From: Pectinophora gossypiella
Taxonomy: Eukaryota; Arthropoda; Insecta; Lepidoptera; Gelechiidae
Direction of reading: 5' to 3'
Length of the DNA: 64,000 nt
Assembly (NCBI RefSeq): GCF_024362695.1
Contig: NC_065408.1
Span: 15,066,001-15,130,000 of the forward strand
In this document: piece after piece, positions 42,665-52,230 of the stretch
Position numbering within the stretch: the first letter of the stretch is position 1
Layout: each line of letters begins with the position of its first letter
Notes under the pieces: generated by a model
Database searches by the model: none
What the model saw: the letters and a program-made list of their open reading frames with translations, nothing else
What the model was told of the DNA's origin: nothing
Program-made: the position numbers and the translations under genes

Positions 42665-42885
42665 TTTGACTACATACTTACATCAGTAAGTAGTAACCGA
42701 GACCAACGGCTTAACGTGTCTTTTGAAGCACGGATCATCTTACTTTCGGACTATCAGGTGATCAGCCTGTAATGTCCTAACCAAACTAGGGATCACAAAG
42801 TGATTTTTATATGTCCCCACCGGGATTCGAACCCGGGGCCTCCGTGGTCCAGTGGTTGAGCGTTGGGCTCACAATCCGGACTAAA
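42665..42885 (-). mobile_element. SINE-C, antisense, ending in an inverted head
   Basis: Runs antisense from ACATCAGTAAGTAGTAACCG to GGGATTCGAACCCGGGGCCT, then switches strand: CCTCCGTGGTCCAGTGGTTG AGCGTTGGGCTCACAATCC (42838-42882) is the head in sense orientation. Two heads meet in inverted order. Confidence 0.75.
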
Positions 42886-43074
42886 ATCAGTAAGTTAGCA
42901 CAATGAACGGCTGTGAATGAACCTAATTAAATAGTAATTTTAGCTCACTCCAGCTTCGTCTAACAGTTTTGTTTAAATTATGAATATCTACAGCCAAGTT
43001 ATGCTTTCAATGGAGCTTGGTGGAATTTTCTAGAACTAGCTGCTTTATACCACCACTGGTATTATTACCAGCCT

Positions 43075-43205
43075 CCCTGGTTCAGTGGTTGAACAGTAGG
43101 CTGACGATCCGGAGGTCTCGGGTTTAAATCCCGATGGGGACATACGAAAATCACACAATCCCTAGTTTCATTAGGATATTGTAGACAGATAATAATGAAG
43201 CATAG
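43075..43205 (+). mobile_element. SINE-C 5' half
   Basis: CCTCCCTGGTTCAGTGGTTG (A box), GGGTTTAAATCCCGATGGGG (B-box-like) and AATCCCTAGTTTCATTAGGA. Confidence 0.75.
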
Positions 43206-43239
43206 AATTGAAAATAATTAAAAAACACAAAAAATACAT

Positions 43240-43337
43240 TCATTTTGCGACGGAAAATTCCACTTGATATTAACTTAGAATAATGAGCTGAATCATCCCC
43301 CTCAGTATTCGTTACGATGTCACTAACACCCTGTATA
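43240..43337 (-). repeat. MITE-M1 half arm
   Basis: TTTTGCGACGGAAAATTCCA through TCAGTATTCGTTACGATGTC to CTAACACCCTGTA. Confidence 0.8.
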
Positions 43338-43550
43338 ACCAGTGTTGCACCGTTCCTGGGAATCTTTACCCTATGGTAAAAAGGCGAAAACTTATTTAAC
43401 TTTTAGTCAGATGAGACCAAAGTACATGAAAGTACAAAACATACAAGTAATTCAAAAAAAAGCAGTCAGTGTCTTTACTATTAAAGCGTTTTTACAACGG
43501 GAATATTTCCGCTTTGGGAATTTACCCGGTGACGCCACATCACAGTATTA
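43338..43550 (+). repeat. Low-copy repeat shared with 20565-20790
   Basis: CACCGTTCCTGGGAATCTTT, AAAAAGGCG, TTACTATTAAAGCGTTTTTA and CAACGGGAATATTTCCGCTT. Confidence 0.5.
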
Positions 43551-43782
43551 ACGTACAAAGGATCATAATTGAACTAATAACGCTCATATTACTCAAATTA
43601 CGCATATTATTGGCATATTGGGTCTATTGTGGTAGAACCCAATCAAATAAACTACGCATATAAGCAATTTGTAGGTACTTACCTAACGCATAAACTTAAT
43701 TAGGTATTGGAATGAATCAGGAAAAGAAAAATAAATTAAACTTGTACACAAGTAATTATAAATATTATTATTTTTTATCGGC

Positions 43783-43895
43783 CCCTATTCCTGCAGAGAC
43801 CTCCTAATTTTATTTTCAGATACCTATATCCGTCATTTTCTTATCCGCCGAAAAGGAAAGGGACGGAGGATTGACAACAGTTAATTTTTTTCAAT
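43783..43895 (+). repeat. MITE-H half copy
   Basis: CCCCTATTCCTGCAGAGACC, TTCTTATCCGCCGAAAAGGA and GGATTGACAACAGTTAATTT. Confidence 0.75.
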
Positions 43896-44235
43896 ACATT
43901 TTCATTGTGGAACAGAGTACATATTGTTTCAATCAGTACCTATCCTAGTACACCTTGGGAACCTGAGCAGGAATTTGTTCAATTTCTTTAGAAACAACAC
44001 ACAGAAAGGACAGATTACAGTCAATTTACAGTTAATTTATTAGACAAAAAGTCCAATATCTCTAAATGAGAAACTCAATCTGATTCAAAGGGTTCTCATT
44101 CCCGTTGTAATAACTATCTAGATGTCCGTCGCTGAAATGACGTTATCATGATCAATTATTTTCAAAATGACAAAGGACTAAAGGAGTAGACCGATTTTTA
44201 CCCGACTGCGAAGCAAAAGGAGGGTTATGTGTTTG
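43896..44235. other. No supported gene
   Basis: Ends with CCGACTGCGAAGCAAAAGGA GGGTTATGTGTTTGACC near 44202, a word I recall from the edge of an insect repeat; not delimited here. Confidence 0.35.
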
Positions 44236-44331
44236 ACCTATACGGAAAATTCTACTTGATATCAACTCAGAATCATGGTCTGAATCATCCCTCAAAGTTT
44301 TCGTTACGATGTTACTAACACCCTGTAGGCA
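44236..44331 (-). repeat. MITE-M1 half arm
   Basis: ACTTGATATCAACTCAGAAT, CGTTACGATGTTACTAACAC, CCTGTA. Confidence 0.75.
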
Positions 44332-44337
44332 CATTTT

Positions 44338-44414
44338 AACCGGATGAGACGTTCGTTATGTAAAAAATGACGATTCAAAGTGTAACTATGTTACCTACTG
44401 AATAAAAGATATTT
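44338..44414 (+). mobile_element. LINE-B 3' end, left copy of a 54-bp direct repeat
   Basis: AACCGGATGAGACGTTCGTT then TAAAAAATGACGATTCAAAG to ATAAAAGATATTT. The segment 44361-44414 recurs exactly at 46183-46236. Confidence 0.75.
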
Positions 44415-44681
44415 ACTTGGCACCGACTTCAGAATTATAAATTAATTAACTAATTGAAAATACGTACTAATTACTTTGTGCGAAGTAAATTTATTTATTG
44501 CTTTTTAGTTTTGCGTTAGAAGTCGGCTTTTTTTTTGTTAAAAATTTTATTTTATTTTACGATTTTAAGTGATGGTTAGACCGAGCAAGGATGCAGACAG
44601 ACAGATTTTCTGATTTATATTCATATATAATAATATAATATATTATTAGTAGTGATCACAATTATTATTGATGAACATGTT

Positions 44682-44862
44682 TACACACACACACTCACAC
44701 ACGCGCTAACGCACCCGAGCACACGCGCACGTACACACGCACACACACAGATACACGCACACACACAGACACACGCACACACACACACACACACACGCGC
44801 GCGCGCGCACACACACGCACACACACACACACGCACACACACACACACACATATGTATGTGT
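44682..44862. repeat. (CA)n/(CG)n microsatellite, about 180 bp
   Basis: Imperfect ACACACACGC units with a central (GC)n core at about 44796-44808. Repeated-residue frames here are not genes. Confidence 0.95.
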
Positions 44863-45000
44863 ACATACACACATGTGGTTGTCAGTGGAAGCTGCTATCA
44901 TACACACTCACGCATACATATAGATACAGTAGATTTCGCGTGGTTTGCTCGCTGCTAAAGCAGCTCGCGTGTCCTGTTTATTCGAAACTGTCCCTCTTCG

Positions 45001-45975
45001 TATGGCGGCCATCTTGTTTTTCCGCCATTTTGTTTTTTTTTCACCGGCGACAGAATTTGACCAAGATTTAAATGGGTGTCGTGGAAACAAACAAAATCCA
45101 GGTGCAATAGGTTTGCCAGACCGTAGAATGTCTCCCTGATTGGGAGCAGTTTTCAAAGATGACGTTCCGATCACACCCCTATACATCATTTTTACCCCCA
45201 AGACATTTCCGGAAAAACAAAATTTTGTATGGCGGCCATCTTGTTTTTTCGCCATTTTGTATTTTTTTCACCGGCCATTAAATTCGACCAAGATTTAAAT
45301 AGGTTTCGTGAAAGAAAAATTGGTTCAGGTGTGATAGTTTCGCCAGGCCGTAGGGTGTCACCCTGATGCGGAGCAGTTTTCGAAAATCGGGAAGTATTTC
45401 CATACTTAACATGACGATCCGATCACAACCCCGATATATATTTTATATCCCGAGACATTTTCTGAAAAAACAAAATTGTGTATGGCGGCCATCTTGTTTT
45501 TCCGCCATTTTGTTTTTTTTTTACGCGCTATGGAATTTGACCAAGATTTAAATAAGTGCTCTGAAAGAAATATTGGTTCACGTGCGATAGTTTTGCCAGG
45601 CCGTAGAGTATCTCTCTGATGCGGAGCAGTTTTTGGTGACCAGAAAGTATTTCCGTACTCTACATGACGTTTTGAGTAAGCGCCCCATACATTATTTTTA
45701 CCCAAACGGGCTTCTTCCAAAATCGACAAAATTTTGTATGGCGGCCATCTTTTTTTTTCCGCCATTTTGTTTTTTGCACCGGCGATTGAATTTGATCAAG
45801 ATTTAAATACGTTTCGTGAAAGAAAAATTGCTCCAGGTTGTATAGTTTTGCCAGGCCATAGGGTATCTCCCTGATGCTGACCAGTTTTCGAAGGTCGGGA
45901 AGTTTTCCCGAAGCCTAAAGATCGATCCGATTAATATGACTTTACAAACGTACTAGTCGCTCCTACGATTTTTGA
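45001..45975. repeat. Tandem array, four units of about 227-256 bp
   Basis: Units begin TATGGCGGCCATCTTG at 45001, 45228, 45481 and 45737. Each holds CCGCCATTTTGT, GACCAAGATTTAAAT (or GATCAAG), GTTTTGCCAGGCCGTAG and CCTGATGCGGAGCAGTTTT. Units differ by many substitutions, so the array is not recent. Minus-strand frames of 115-119 codons cross units in shifting frames. Confidence 0.85.
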
Positions 45976-46182
45976 AAATTCCCCTCGATTTCTCTGGTCT
46001 TCCATCATCAGATCCTGACTTCCTTGACATGGGACCCCCTTGGGTATATCTCCTTTCAAACAAAAAAAGAATTATCAAAATCGGTTCATATACGACGAAG
46101 ATATGCCCGAACAAACATAAAAAAAAAAAAAAAAAAAAAAATATACGGTCGAATTGAGAACCTCCTCCTTTTTTGAAGTCGG

Positions 46183-46250
46183 TAAAAAATGACGATTCAA
46201 AGTGTAACTATGTTACCTACTGAATAAAAGATATTTTTGTATTTGAATTT
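46183..46250 (+). mobile_element. LINE-B 3' end, right copy of the 54-bp direct repeat
   Basis: TAAAAAATGACGATTCAAAG through TTACCTACTGAATAAAAGAT and TTTTTGTATTTGAATTT. Confidence 0.75.
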
Positions 46251-46295
46251 AATCATAGTATTTTCACGGCATTATTATTTTGACCGCAATTACTA

Positions 46296-46847
46296 TGTGG
46301 TGACCAACCACACGCGCCCTCTTCCGCTGCCGCCTATGAGCTTGGGCAACCGCAGATCATACGATGCGGTTGACGTCACGAGTGGCGTGACTAGCCGGGC
46401 CGGCGCCGGCGCACGATCATGCGCCGCGCGCGCCCGCACACCTACCGCGGCCGCCCGGCGAACGAGTCTACGCGACGTACCTCAGCGCGCCGCGGCCTGC
46501 GCGCCCCGCGCGCCTTCCGGAGTCGCCTGCCCACTTCGGAGGAAACAAAAACCGTCTGCACGCCCTCGCGGAGGACACTCGCTTTCGATCTCTCATCGCG
46601 TACATTAGTTTCCTTGCTGTTGTATCGCTTCACGTCCATAACGCAGTGTTGCTTATTCTGTTAAATTCAGTGTAACATTTTGCAATACATTTAATAATCA
46701 TCACCAACCACTGTTTGCTTCCGTCTCACCTCTGCTTGCGCAACATCACCCGACTTATTGCTGCGGCACGAGTCGCGGGTTCGATTCCCGGTCCGCACGA
46801 CACAACAGGGGCCTAGGTTCTACCCAGGACCTATATAACCCCTAAAT
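46296..46847 (+). repeat. Gypsy 5' LTR, 552 bp
   Basis: Starts TGTGGTGACC; sequence identity with 50880-51431 appears complete over the whole length. GC-rich 5' two-thirds with a TGACGTCA (CRE-like) at 46371-46378, CCGGGCCGGCGCCGGCGC just downstream, AT-rich 3' part with TATATAA at 46832, and a tRNA T-arm-like GCGGGTTCGATTCCCGGTCC near 46772-46793. Ends before the TGG of the primer site. Confidence 0.9.
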
Positions 46848-46865
46848 TGGTGACCCCGACGTGAT
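46848..46865 (+). other. Primer-binding site for tRNA-Trp
   Basis: TGGTGACCCCGACGTGAT is complementary over 18 bases to the 3' end of animal tRNA-Trp including CCA. tRNA-Trp priming is a known mark of the CsRn1 clade of gypsy elements. Confidence 0.85.
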
Positions 46866-46879
46866 CGACCGGCATCGTC

Positions 46880-47770
46880 ATGAGCAGAGCTACGAGCGAC
46901 GACAGGGAAACCCGTTCCGGTATCAACAACACCGAGAACAAAGGAACAGGTATGGCGTGTGGTACAAGTGGCGTGAGCGAAGCGAGTGTAAACGCAGTGA
47001 AAGTTCGAGTTCCCCCTTTTTGGCCAGAGGAACCTGAAATATGGTTTGCGCAGATCGAGAACCAGTTCTCGTTGGCCAACATCACCAAGGACGAGACCAA
47101 GTTCAACATAGTCTCAGGGGATCTCAGTCAGGAGTATGCGCGGTTGATGAAAGATTTTTACACAAATCCACCAAAGGAGAATAAGTATAGTCTCTTTAAA
47201 GCTGCTCTTATTAAACGCCTCACCGACTCCCGCGAGAAGAAGACCTTGCAGCTTCTCCAGCACGAAGACCTGGGCGACAGGAAGCCAACGCAATTTCTGC
47301 GTCACCTGCAGAGCTTAGCTGGACCCGACATGCCGGACGAATTCATACGCACGGTCTGGACAAGCCGCCTTCCCACTCATGTTCAAACCATTGTTGCTTC
47401 GCAGCCCAACAGCAGCCTGGAAGCAGTGGCAGACCTGGCCGACCGTGTGGTAGACATCGTGCAAGCACAACCGGTCGTCGCAAGTACCAGCATGCCGACC
47501 CGATCACCAGGTACTGCTTTGGAAGAGCGGGTTGCACAACTGACTCGGCAGGTGGAGGCATTGATGAAAGGTCAGGCACAATATTTTAATAGTAGCAGGA
47601 GGGGCAGGTCTCGCAGCAGGTCATCGCGCTCACGTTCACGCTCAAACTCACGGGGACAACGCCCGGAAGGCCACCCCCACTGTTGGTACCACTATACCTT
47701 CGGCAGCAAGGCAAGGAAATGCACACCACCCTGCAGCTTCCAGGCGGAAAACTCCAAGGGCAGCCGCTAG
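46880..47770 (+). CDS. gag: Gag of CsRn1/Kabuki-type gypsy retrotransposon, 296 aa
   Basis: Structural protein that forms the retrotransposon particle in the cytoplasm and packages its RNA. The first ATG after the primer site, 26 bp past the LTR end, is the natural start. The N-terminal half has PPFWPEEPEIWFAQIENQF and a helical region with LGDRKPTQFLRHLQSL, the usual gypsy Gag fold region. A C-terminal Arg/Ser-rich basic tract (about 245-260) is followed by a Cys-His box C268-x2-H271-x9-C281-x3-C285. This CHCC box, not the usual CCHC, is typical of the CsRn1 clade. Pol lies in the -1 frame, overlapping the last 175 nt. The frame is undamaged. Confidence 0.9.
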   Translation: MSRATSDDRETRSGINNTENKGTGMACGTSGVSEASVNAVKVRVPPFWPEEPEIWFAQIENQFSLANITKDETKFNIVSGDLSQEYARLMKDFYTNPPKENKYSLFKAALIKRLTDSREKKTLQLLQHEDLGDRKPTQFLRHLQSLAGPDMPDEFIRTVWTSRLPTHVQTIVASQPNSSLEAVADLADRVVDIVQAQPVVASTSMPTRSPGTALEERVAQLTRQVEALMKGQAQYFNSSRRGRSRSRSSRSRSRSNSRGQRPEGHPHCWYHYTFGSKARKCTPPCSFQAENSKGSR

Positions 47771-50700
47771 TGGCCGCAAGCGACTGTCCCACTTCAACAT
47801 CAGGCCGTCTGTTCATTTCTGATCGACGGACAAAGGTAAAATACCTTATTGACACGGGTTCGGACCTGTGCGTCTATCCACGATCAGCTGTTCGGTCGGT
47901 GCAACCACACACAAAGACGGAGTACCTGTTGTTTGCGGCGAACGGTACGGCCATTTCGACATATGGCTACCTCCAGCAGAATTTGGACCTGGGATTGCGA
48001 CGTGCTTTTCAGTGGCGTTTCGTCATCGCAGACGTCGCTAAACCGATAATCGGCATAGACTTTCTCGCCTTCTACAATTTGCTGGTAGATTGCAGAAACC
48101 AGCGCTTGGTTGACGGGGTTACATCTCTCTCCGTTGCGGTGCCCAGCGAGAAGGAAGTACACAATATTTTGTCAGTTCGCACAATACCGGGCGACACACC
48201 GTATTACAAGATCCTTCGAGAGTACCCGGAGATCACACGCCCAGCTGGTGAGCTACGTACCCCTAAGCACAACACGGTGCATCACATAAGGACGACACCT
48301 GGACCCCCGGTCTCCAGCCGCCCACGCCGTCTCGATCCAGAGAGATTACTGGTCGCGAAAAGGGAGTTTGACGAGATGTTGCAGTCTGGCACGGCTAGAA
48401 GGTCCGAGAGCGCATGGTCATCTCCACTACACCTAGCTCGCAAGAAGAACGACGGCTGGAGACCTTGTGGAGATTACAGGGCGCTGAATGCCCGTACTAT
48501 CCCGGATAGGTACCCAGTCAAGCATATACAGGACTTTACCCACCAGCTGGCGGGTAAATGTATTTTCAGCACAGTAGACCTCGTCAAGGCCTATAATCAG
48601 ATACCCGTGCATGAGCCTGACATCGTAAAGACGGCAATCACAACACCATTTGGCATGTTCGAATTCCCGTACATGACGTTCGGTCTTCGGAATGCCGCCC
48701 AAACATTTCAGCGGTTCATCGATGAAGCTCTCCGTGGTTTGGACTTCACTTATACCTACATCGACGATATTCTAATCTTTTCTTCCTCAGAAGCAGAGCA
48801 CGAGACCCATCTCAGGCAACTTTTCGAAAGGCTAAGGGAGTACGGGATCTTGATAAACACAGCTAAGTGTCATTTTGGCCAATCGGAGGTAACGTTTTTG
48901 GGCTACACTGTTTCAGCTTCAGGGACGAAACCTCTACAGAGCACAGTTCAGGCGATCCAGGACTTCCCGGAGCCAACAACCATCAGGGAGCTACGACGAT
49001 TCCTGGGGATGATCAACTTTTATCGCCGTTTCCTCCCCAACGCAGCAACGATACAGGCACCCCTCCACGCCTTGCTTTCTGGCCCCAAGACAAAGCCATC
49101 GCAGCCAATCCCGATGACGCCAGAGCTTCGCGAGGCTTTCAACAAATGTAAGGCTAGTCTTACCCAGGCCACACTTTTAGCACATCCCGATGCCACAGCT
49201 GAGCTCGCAATCCAGACCGACGCATCCGACGTGGCGATAGGAGCGGTACTACAACAGCGGAAGCAGAATGGTTGGCAGCCTCTTGCCTTCTTCACCAAGA
49301 AGCTCAGTCCCTCGCAAAGGAAGTACAGTCCATACGATCGTGAATTGTTAGCAGTTTACGAAGCAATAAAGTACTTCAGGTACATGGTTGAAGCACAAGC
49401 ATTCGCCATTTACACCGACCATAAGCCGCTGACGTTCGCCTTCAACTCGCGTCGGGACAACTGCTCACCACGTCAATACAGGTACCTTGACTACATCGCA
49501 CAATTCAGCACTGACATTCGTTTCGTAGCAGGGAAGGAGAACGAAGTGGCGGATGCGCTGTCTCGCGTCGAGGAGCTAGCCACTTCACCTCTGGATTACC
49601 AGTCGCTTGCCCGCGCCCAAGACACAGACGAGGAGCTTGCTGCCTTACTACGAGACGGTTCCAGCCTGAAACTAAGGAAGGTCAGCATACCAGACGTCAC
49701 GTGGCAAGTATACTGTGACATATCAACGTCTACACCTAGGCCATTCGTCACACCAGGATTCCGACGACCAGTCTTTGACAGTCTGCATCACCTTAGTCAC
49801 CCAGGGACTAAGGCAACGACACGGTTGGTGACAGAACGCTTTGTCTGGCCAGGCGTGCGCAGAGACTGTCGCCAATGGGTGAAGGAGTGTCAACAATGCC
49901 AGCGGAGTAAGGTGAACCGGCACACGACAGCACCGCTAGTCCAATTTCGTCCACCTACAGCCAGGTTCCGACATGTGCACATGGACATTGTCGGTCCCTT
50001 ACCATTGTCCCACAGTTATAAATACTGCCTCACTATAGTCGACCGCTTCACTCGTTGGCCTGAGGCGTACCCACTCCAGGACATCACGGCCGAGACCTGC
50101 GCAGAAGCCTTCGTGACAGGGTGGGTCTCACGTTTTGGGTGTCCTGAACGCATCACAACCGACAGAGGCCGACAGTTTGAATCACAGCTGTTCAGAGCCA
50201 TCGCGGCTCAGGTGGGCGCAGAACATCACACGACGACAGCATATCACCCGGCAGCAAACGGTCTAGTGGAGAGGCTACACAGGCAGCTCAAGGCCGCCAT
50301 AACCTGCCACGCTAACTCACGGTGGACAGAGGTCTTACCATTAGTACTGTTAGGTGTACGCAGTGCATGGAAAGAAGACGTCGAAGCTTCCGCCGCGGAG
50401 CTCGTATATGGCGAACCACTACGTCTACCCGGACAAATGTTTTCTTGTCTGTCGCCAGATGCAGTAGTAGATGACAGCAGCTTCGCCAGTCGACTTCGTC
50501 ACCACATGTCCAAGCTCGCACCACAGCCCGCGGCTTGGCACACCAATCGGGCTTTCTACATCCCCAAGGAGCTCGCCACAGCAACCCACGTTTTTTTACG
50601 TCAAGGACCAGTCCGGAGGCCGCTACAACCACCATACATAGGCCCCTATAAGGTGTTAAGACGTGGGTCTAAAACCTATGATTTGCAGGTCCAGGACAAG

Positions 50701-50856
50701 CGGCTCACAGTGACGATAGATCGCCTGAAGCCAGCCTACATGACCAGAGATACCACAACATCCAGCGAAGCCATCCCAGATGTCCAGGTCCAGCACCAGG
50801 AGAGGAAGACAAGGAGTGGGCGGACGGTCAGGTTCCCTGACTACTATCGACCGTAG
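47683..50856 (+). CDS. pol: Pol polyprotein: protease, reverse transcriptase, RNase H, integrase
   Basis: Copies the element RNA into DNA inside Gag particles and integrates it. Counting from the TTG at 47683 (the frame is open from 47596; no ATG start is expected because Pol should be made by -1 frameshift): protease LIDTGSDLCVYP (DTG about 57-59); RT with catalytic YIDD at 359-362; RNase H QTDASDVAIGAV (about 511-522) and YTDHKPLTF; integrase zinc finger HH-CC about 702-738 (H-x3-H...C-x2-C); catalytic D768, D827 and E863 (the last two spaced by 35); GPY/F module GPYKVL at 987. Uninterrupted 1,057 codons. There is no env ORF after it. Domain order PR-RT-RH-IN is that of Ty3/gypsy. With identical LTRs this looks like a recently mobile, potentially competent copy. 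Confidence 0.95.
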   Translation: MVPLYLRQQGKEMHTTLQLPGGKLQGQPLVAASDCPTSTSGRLFISDRRTKVKYLIDTGSDLCVYPRSAVRSVQPHTKTEYLLFAANGTAISTYGYLQQNLDLGLRRAFQWRFVIADVAKPIIGIDFLAFYNLLVDCRNQRLVDGVTSLSVAVPSEKEVHNILSVRTIPGDTPYYKILREYPEITRPAGELRTPKHNTVHHIRTTPGPPVSSRPRRLDPERLLVAKREFDEMLQSGTARRSESAWSSPLHLARKKNDGWRPCGDYRALNARTIPDRYPVKHIQDFTHQLAGKCIFSTVDLVKAYNQIPVHEPDIVKTAITTPFGMFEFPYMTFGLRNAAQTFQRFIDEALRGLDFTYTYIDDILIFSSSEAEHETHLRQLFERLREYGILINTAKCHFGQSEVTFLGYTVSASGTKPLQSTVQAIQDFPEPTTIRELRRFLGMINFYRRFLPNAATIQAPLHALLSGPKTKPSQPIPMTPELREAFNKCKASLTQATLLAHPDATAELAIQTDASDVAIGAVLQQRKQNGWQPLAFFTKKLSPSQRKYSPYDRELLAVYEAIKYFRYMVEAQAFAIYTDHKPLTFAFNSRRDNCSPRQYRYLDYIAQFSTDIRFVAGKENEVADALSRVEELATSPLDYQSLARAQDTDEELAALLRDGSSLKLRKVSIPDVTWQVYCDISTSTPRPFVTPGFRRPVFDSLHHLSHPGTKATTRLVTERFVWPGVRRDCRQWVKECQQCQRSKVNRHTTAPLVQFRPPTARFRHVHMDIVGPLPLSHSYKYCLTIVDRFTRWPEAYPLQDITAETCAEAFVTGWVSRFGCPERITTDRGRQFESQLFRAIAAQVGAEHHTTTAYHPAANGLVERLHRQLKAAITCHANSRWTEVLPLVLLGVRSAWKEDVEASAAELVYGEPLRLPGQMFSCLSPDAVVDDSSFASRLRHHMSKLAPQPAAWHTNRAFYIPKELATATHVFLRQGPVRRPLQPPYIGPYKVLRRGSKTYDLQVQDKRLTVTIDRLKPAYMTRDTTTSSEAIPDVQVQHQERKTRSGRTVRFPDYYRP
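47746..47752 (+). other. Candidate -1 ribosomal frameshift site
   Basis: G GAA AAC in the Gag frame, 16 bp before the Gag stop, sits inside the zone where the pol frame is open (from 47596). The heptamer is not the canonical X-XXY-YYZ, so the assignment is tentative; any slip between 47596 and 47770 would fuse Gag to Pol. Confidence 0.35.
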
Positions 50857-50866
50857 CCACGGTCTC

Positions 50867-50876
50867 GGCGGGGGAG
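50867..50876 (+). other. Polypurine tract of the gypsy element
   Basis: GGCGGGGGAG three bases before the 3' LTR: the priming site for plus-strand DNA. Confidence 0.75.
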
Positions 50877-50879
50877 TAT

Positions 50880-51431
50880 TGTGGTGACCAACCACACGCG
50901 CCCTCTTCCGCTGCCGCCTATGAGCTTGGGCAACCGCAGATCATACGATGCGGTTGACGTCACGAGTGGCGTGACTAGCCGGGCCGGCGCCGGCGCACGA
51001 TCATGCGCCGCGCGCGCCCGCACACCTACCGCGGCCGCCCGGCGAACGAGTCTACGCGACGTACCTCAGCGCGCCGCGGCCTGCGCGCCCCGCGCGCCTT
51101 CCGGAGTCGCCTGCCCACTTCGGAGGAAACAAAAACCGTCTGCACGCCCTCGCGGAGGACACTCGCTTTCGATCTCTCATCGCGTACATTAGTTTCCTTG
51201 CTGTTGTATCGCTTCACGTCCATAACGCAGTGTTGCTTATTCTGTTAAATTCAGTGTAACATTTTGCAATACATTTAATAATCATCACCAACCACTGTTT
51301 GCTTCCGTCTCACCTCTGCTTGCGCAACATCACCCGACTTATTGCTGCGGCACGAGTCGCGGGTTCGATTCCCGGTCCGCACGACACAACAGGGGCCTAG
51401 GTTCTACCCAGGACCTATATAACCCCTAAAT
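50880..51431 (+). repeat. Gypsy 3' LTR
   Basis: Matches 46296-46847 at an offset of 4,584 with no difference noticed. After CCCTAAAT the sequence runs TTGGTGA (still matching the PBS start) directly into the next element's TGATGTAGCGG. Confidence 0.9.
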
Positions 51432-51434
51432 TGG

Positions 51435-51683
51435 TGATGTAGCGGACCCAACTAGTTGGCCACCTAGTTCCGCTCACATGCAACAGATGGCGCCACATTC
51501 TTCAAGCGGTCGTGAAACGCGGTATCGAAGTTTACACAGCAAGAAGCATATATACAACTTCCAACACAACACTGTCGGATCGTCGATCCCTAGTCACACT
51601 ACCAACTTGTGGCTAGCGGGGTACTATGCTCAGTTCGGTACCCCGAAAACATCCTTTGGCGGCAGCATACCCTCGCCGCCAAA
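51435..51683 (+). repeat. 5' LTR of the gene-less element
   Basis: TGATGTAGCGGACCCAACTA to CTCGCCGCCAAA. Contains CAACAGATGGCGCCAC (CTCF-like word) and TATATACA near 51549. A diverged relative is at 56197. Confidence 0.88.
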
Positions 51684-51684
51684 C

Positions 51685-51700
51685 TGGTGACCCTCGACAG
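51685..51700 (+). other. Primer-binding site, imperfect tRNA-Trp match
   Basis: TGGTGACCCTCGACAG: the first nine bases equal the tRNA-Trp site of the neighbouring gypsy; with one inserted T the match extends to CGAC. Confidence 0.5.
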
Positions 51701-52230
51701 AACACTTCCTGCCTACACCTTCTGGGAGTCGGAGTCAACTGCGTCGCACCTGCATCATCCGCCACCAGCATCAATCACCCCGCATCAACCCTCAACAGGC
51801 GTTCATCATCAGCCTTCAGTCGGAGCATCATCATCAGCACGTCCACCTGCCAGCCGCCTACGACGCTGCCTGGACACCTGACACTCCACACCAGGACTTC
51901 GGAGCATCTACAGTTCCATGACCAGCTGCCCAAGCTGCCTGGACCTGGCACTCCGCACGCAGCAGCGACACAGCACACGAGGTCCACTGCCACACCACGC
52001 TGTCGAGCACGCGCTCCACGTGGCAGGCCGCCTTCTCGCCTCACGCCAGTCGCCGGCTCCACAATCCCGACTCACCGCGGATAGGAGCAGCTCCCCATCC
52101 CGACCCACCGTGGACAGGAGCACAACCCACGCCGTACACACCTCTTCCCGACTCACTGGGAGTACAGGCAACACGGCATTCCTGAAGAGCACTGAAGCAC
52201 TTGAATCGACCTCCGGTCTGAGGGGGGGAG

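Larger units (their letters stand above)
44415..46182. repeat. 1.77-kb repeat-rich insert between the 54-bp repeats
   Basis: Begins near CACCGACTTCAG and ends CTCCTTTTTTGAAGTCGG, so CCGACTTC is present at both edges in inverted form. Contains a CA/CG microsatellite, a four-unit tandem array, an A23 run at about 46119-46141 and ACGGTCGAATTGAGAACCTC before the right edge, a word recalled from insect LINE-associated repeats. No conserved protein domain; reading frames follow the microsatellite and tandem units. Confidence 0.55.

Noticed and set aside
44652..45071. Long frames of His/Thr (plus strand) and Val/Cys (minus strand) repeats
   Set aside because: They are translations of the CA/CG microsatellite in several frames.
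46237..46664. Frames of 81-123 codons in the gypsy LTR, repeated at 50881-51248
   Set aside because: They are by-products of GC-rich LTR sequence; both strands and several frames are open and no domain is seen.
50857..50879. An env gene that would make the gypsy element a retrovirus
   Set aside because: Only 23 bases separate the pol stop from the 3' LTR.
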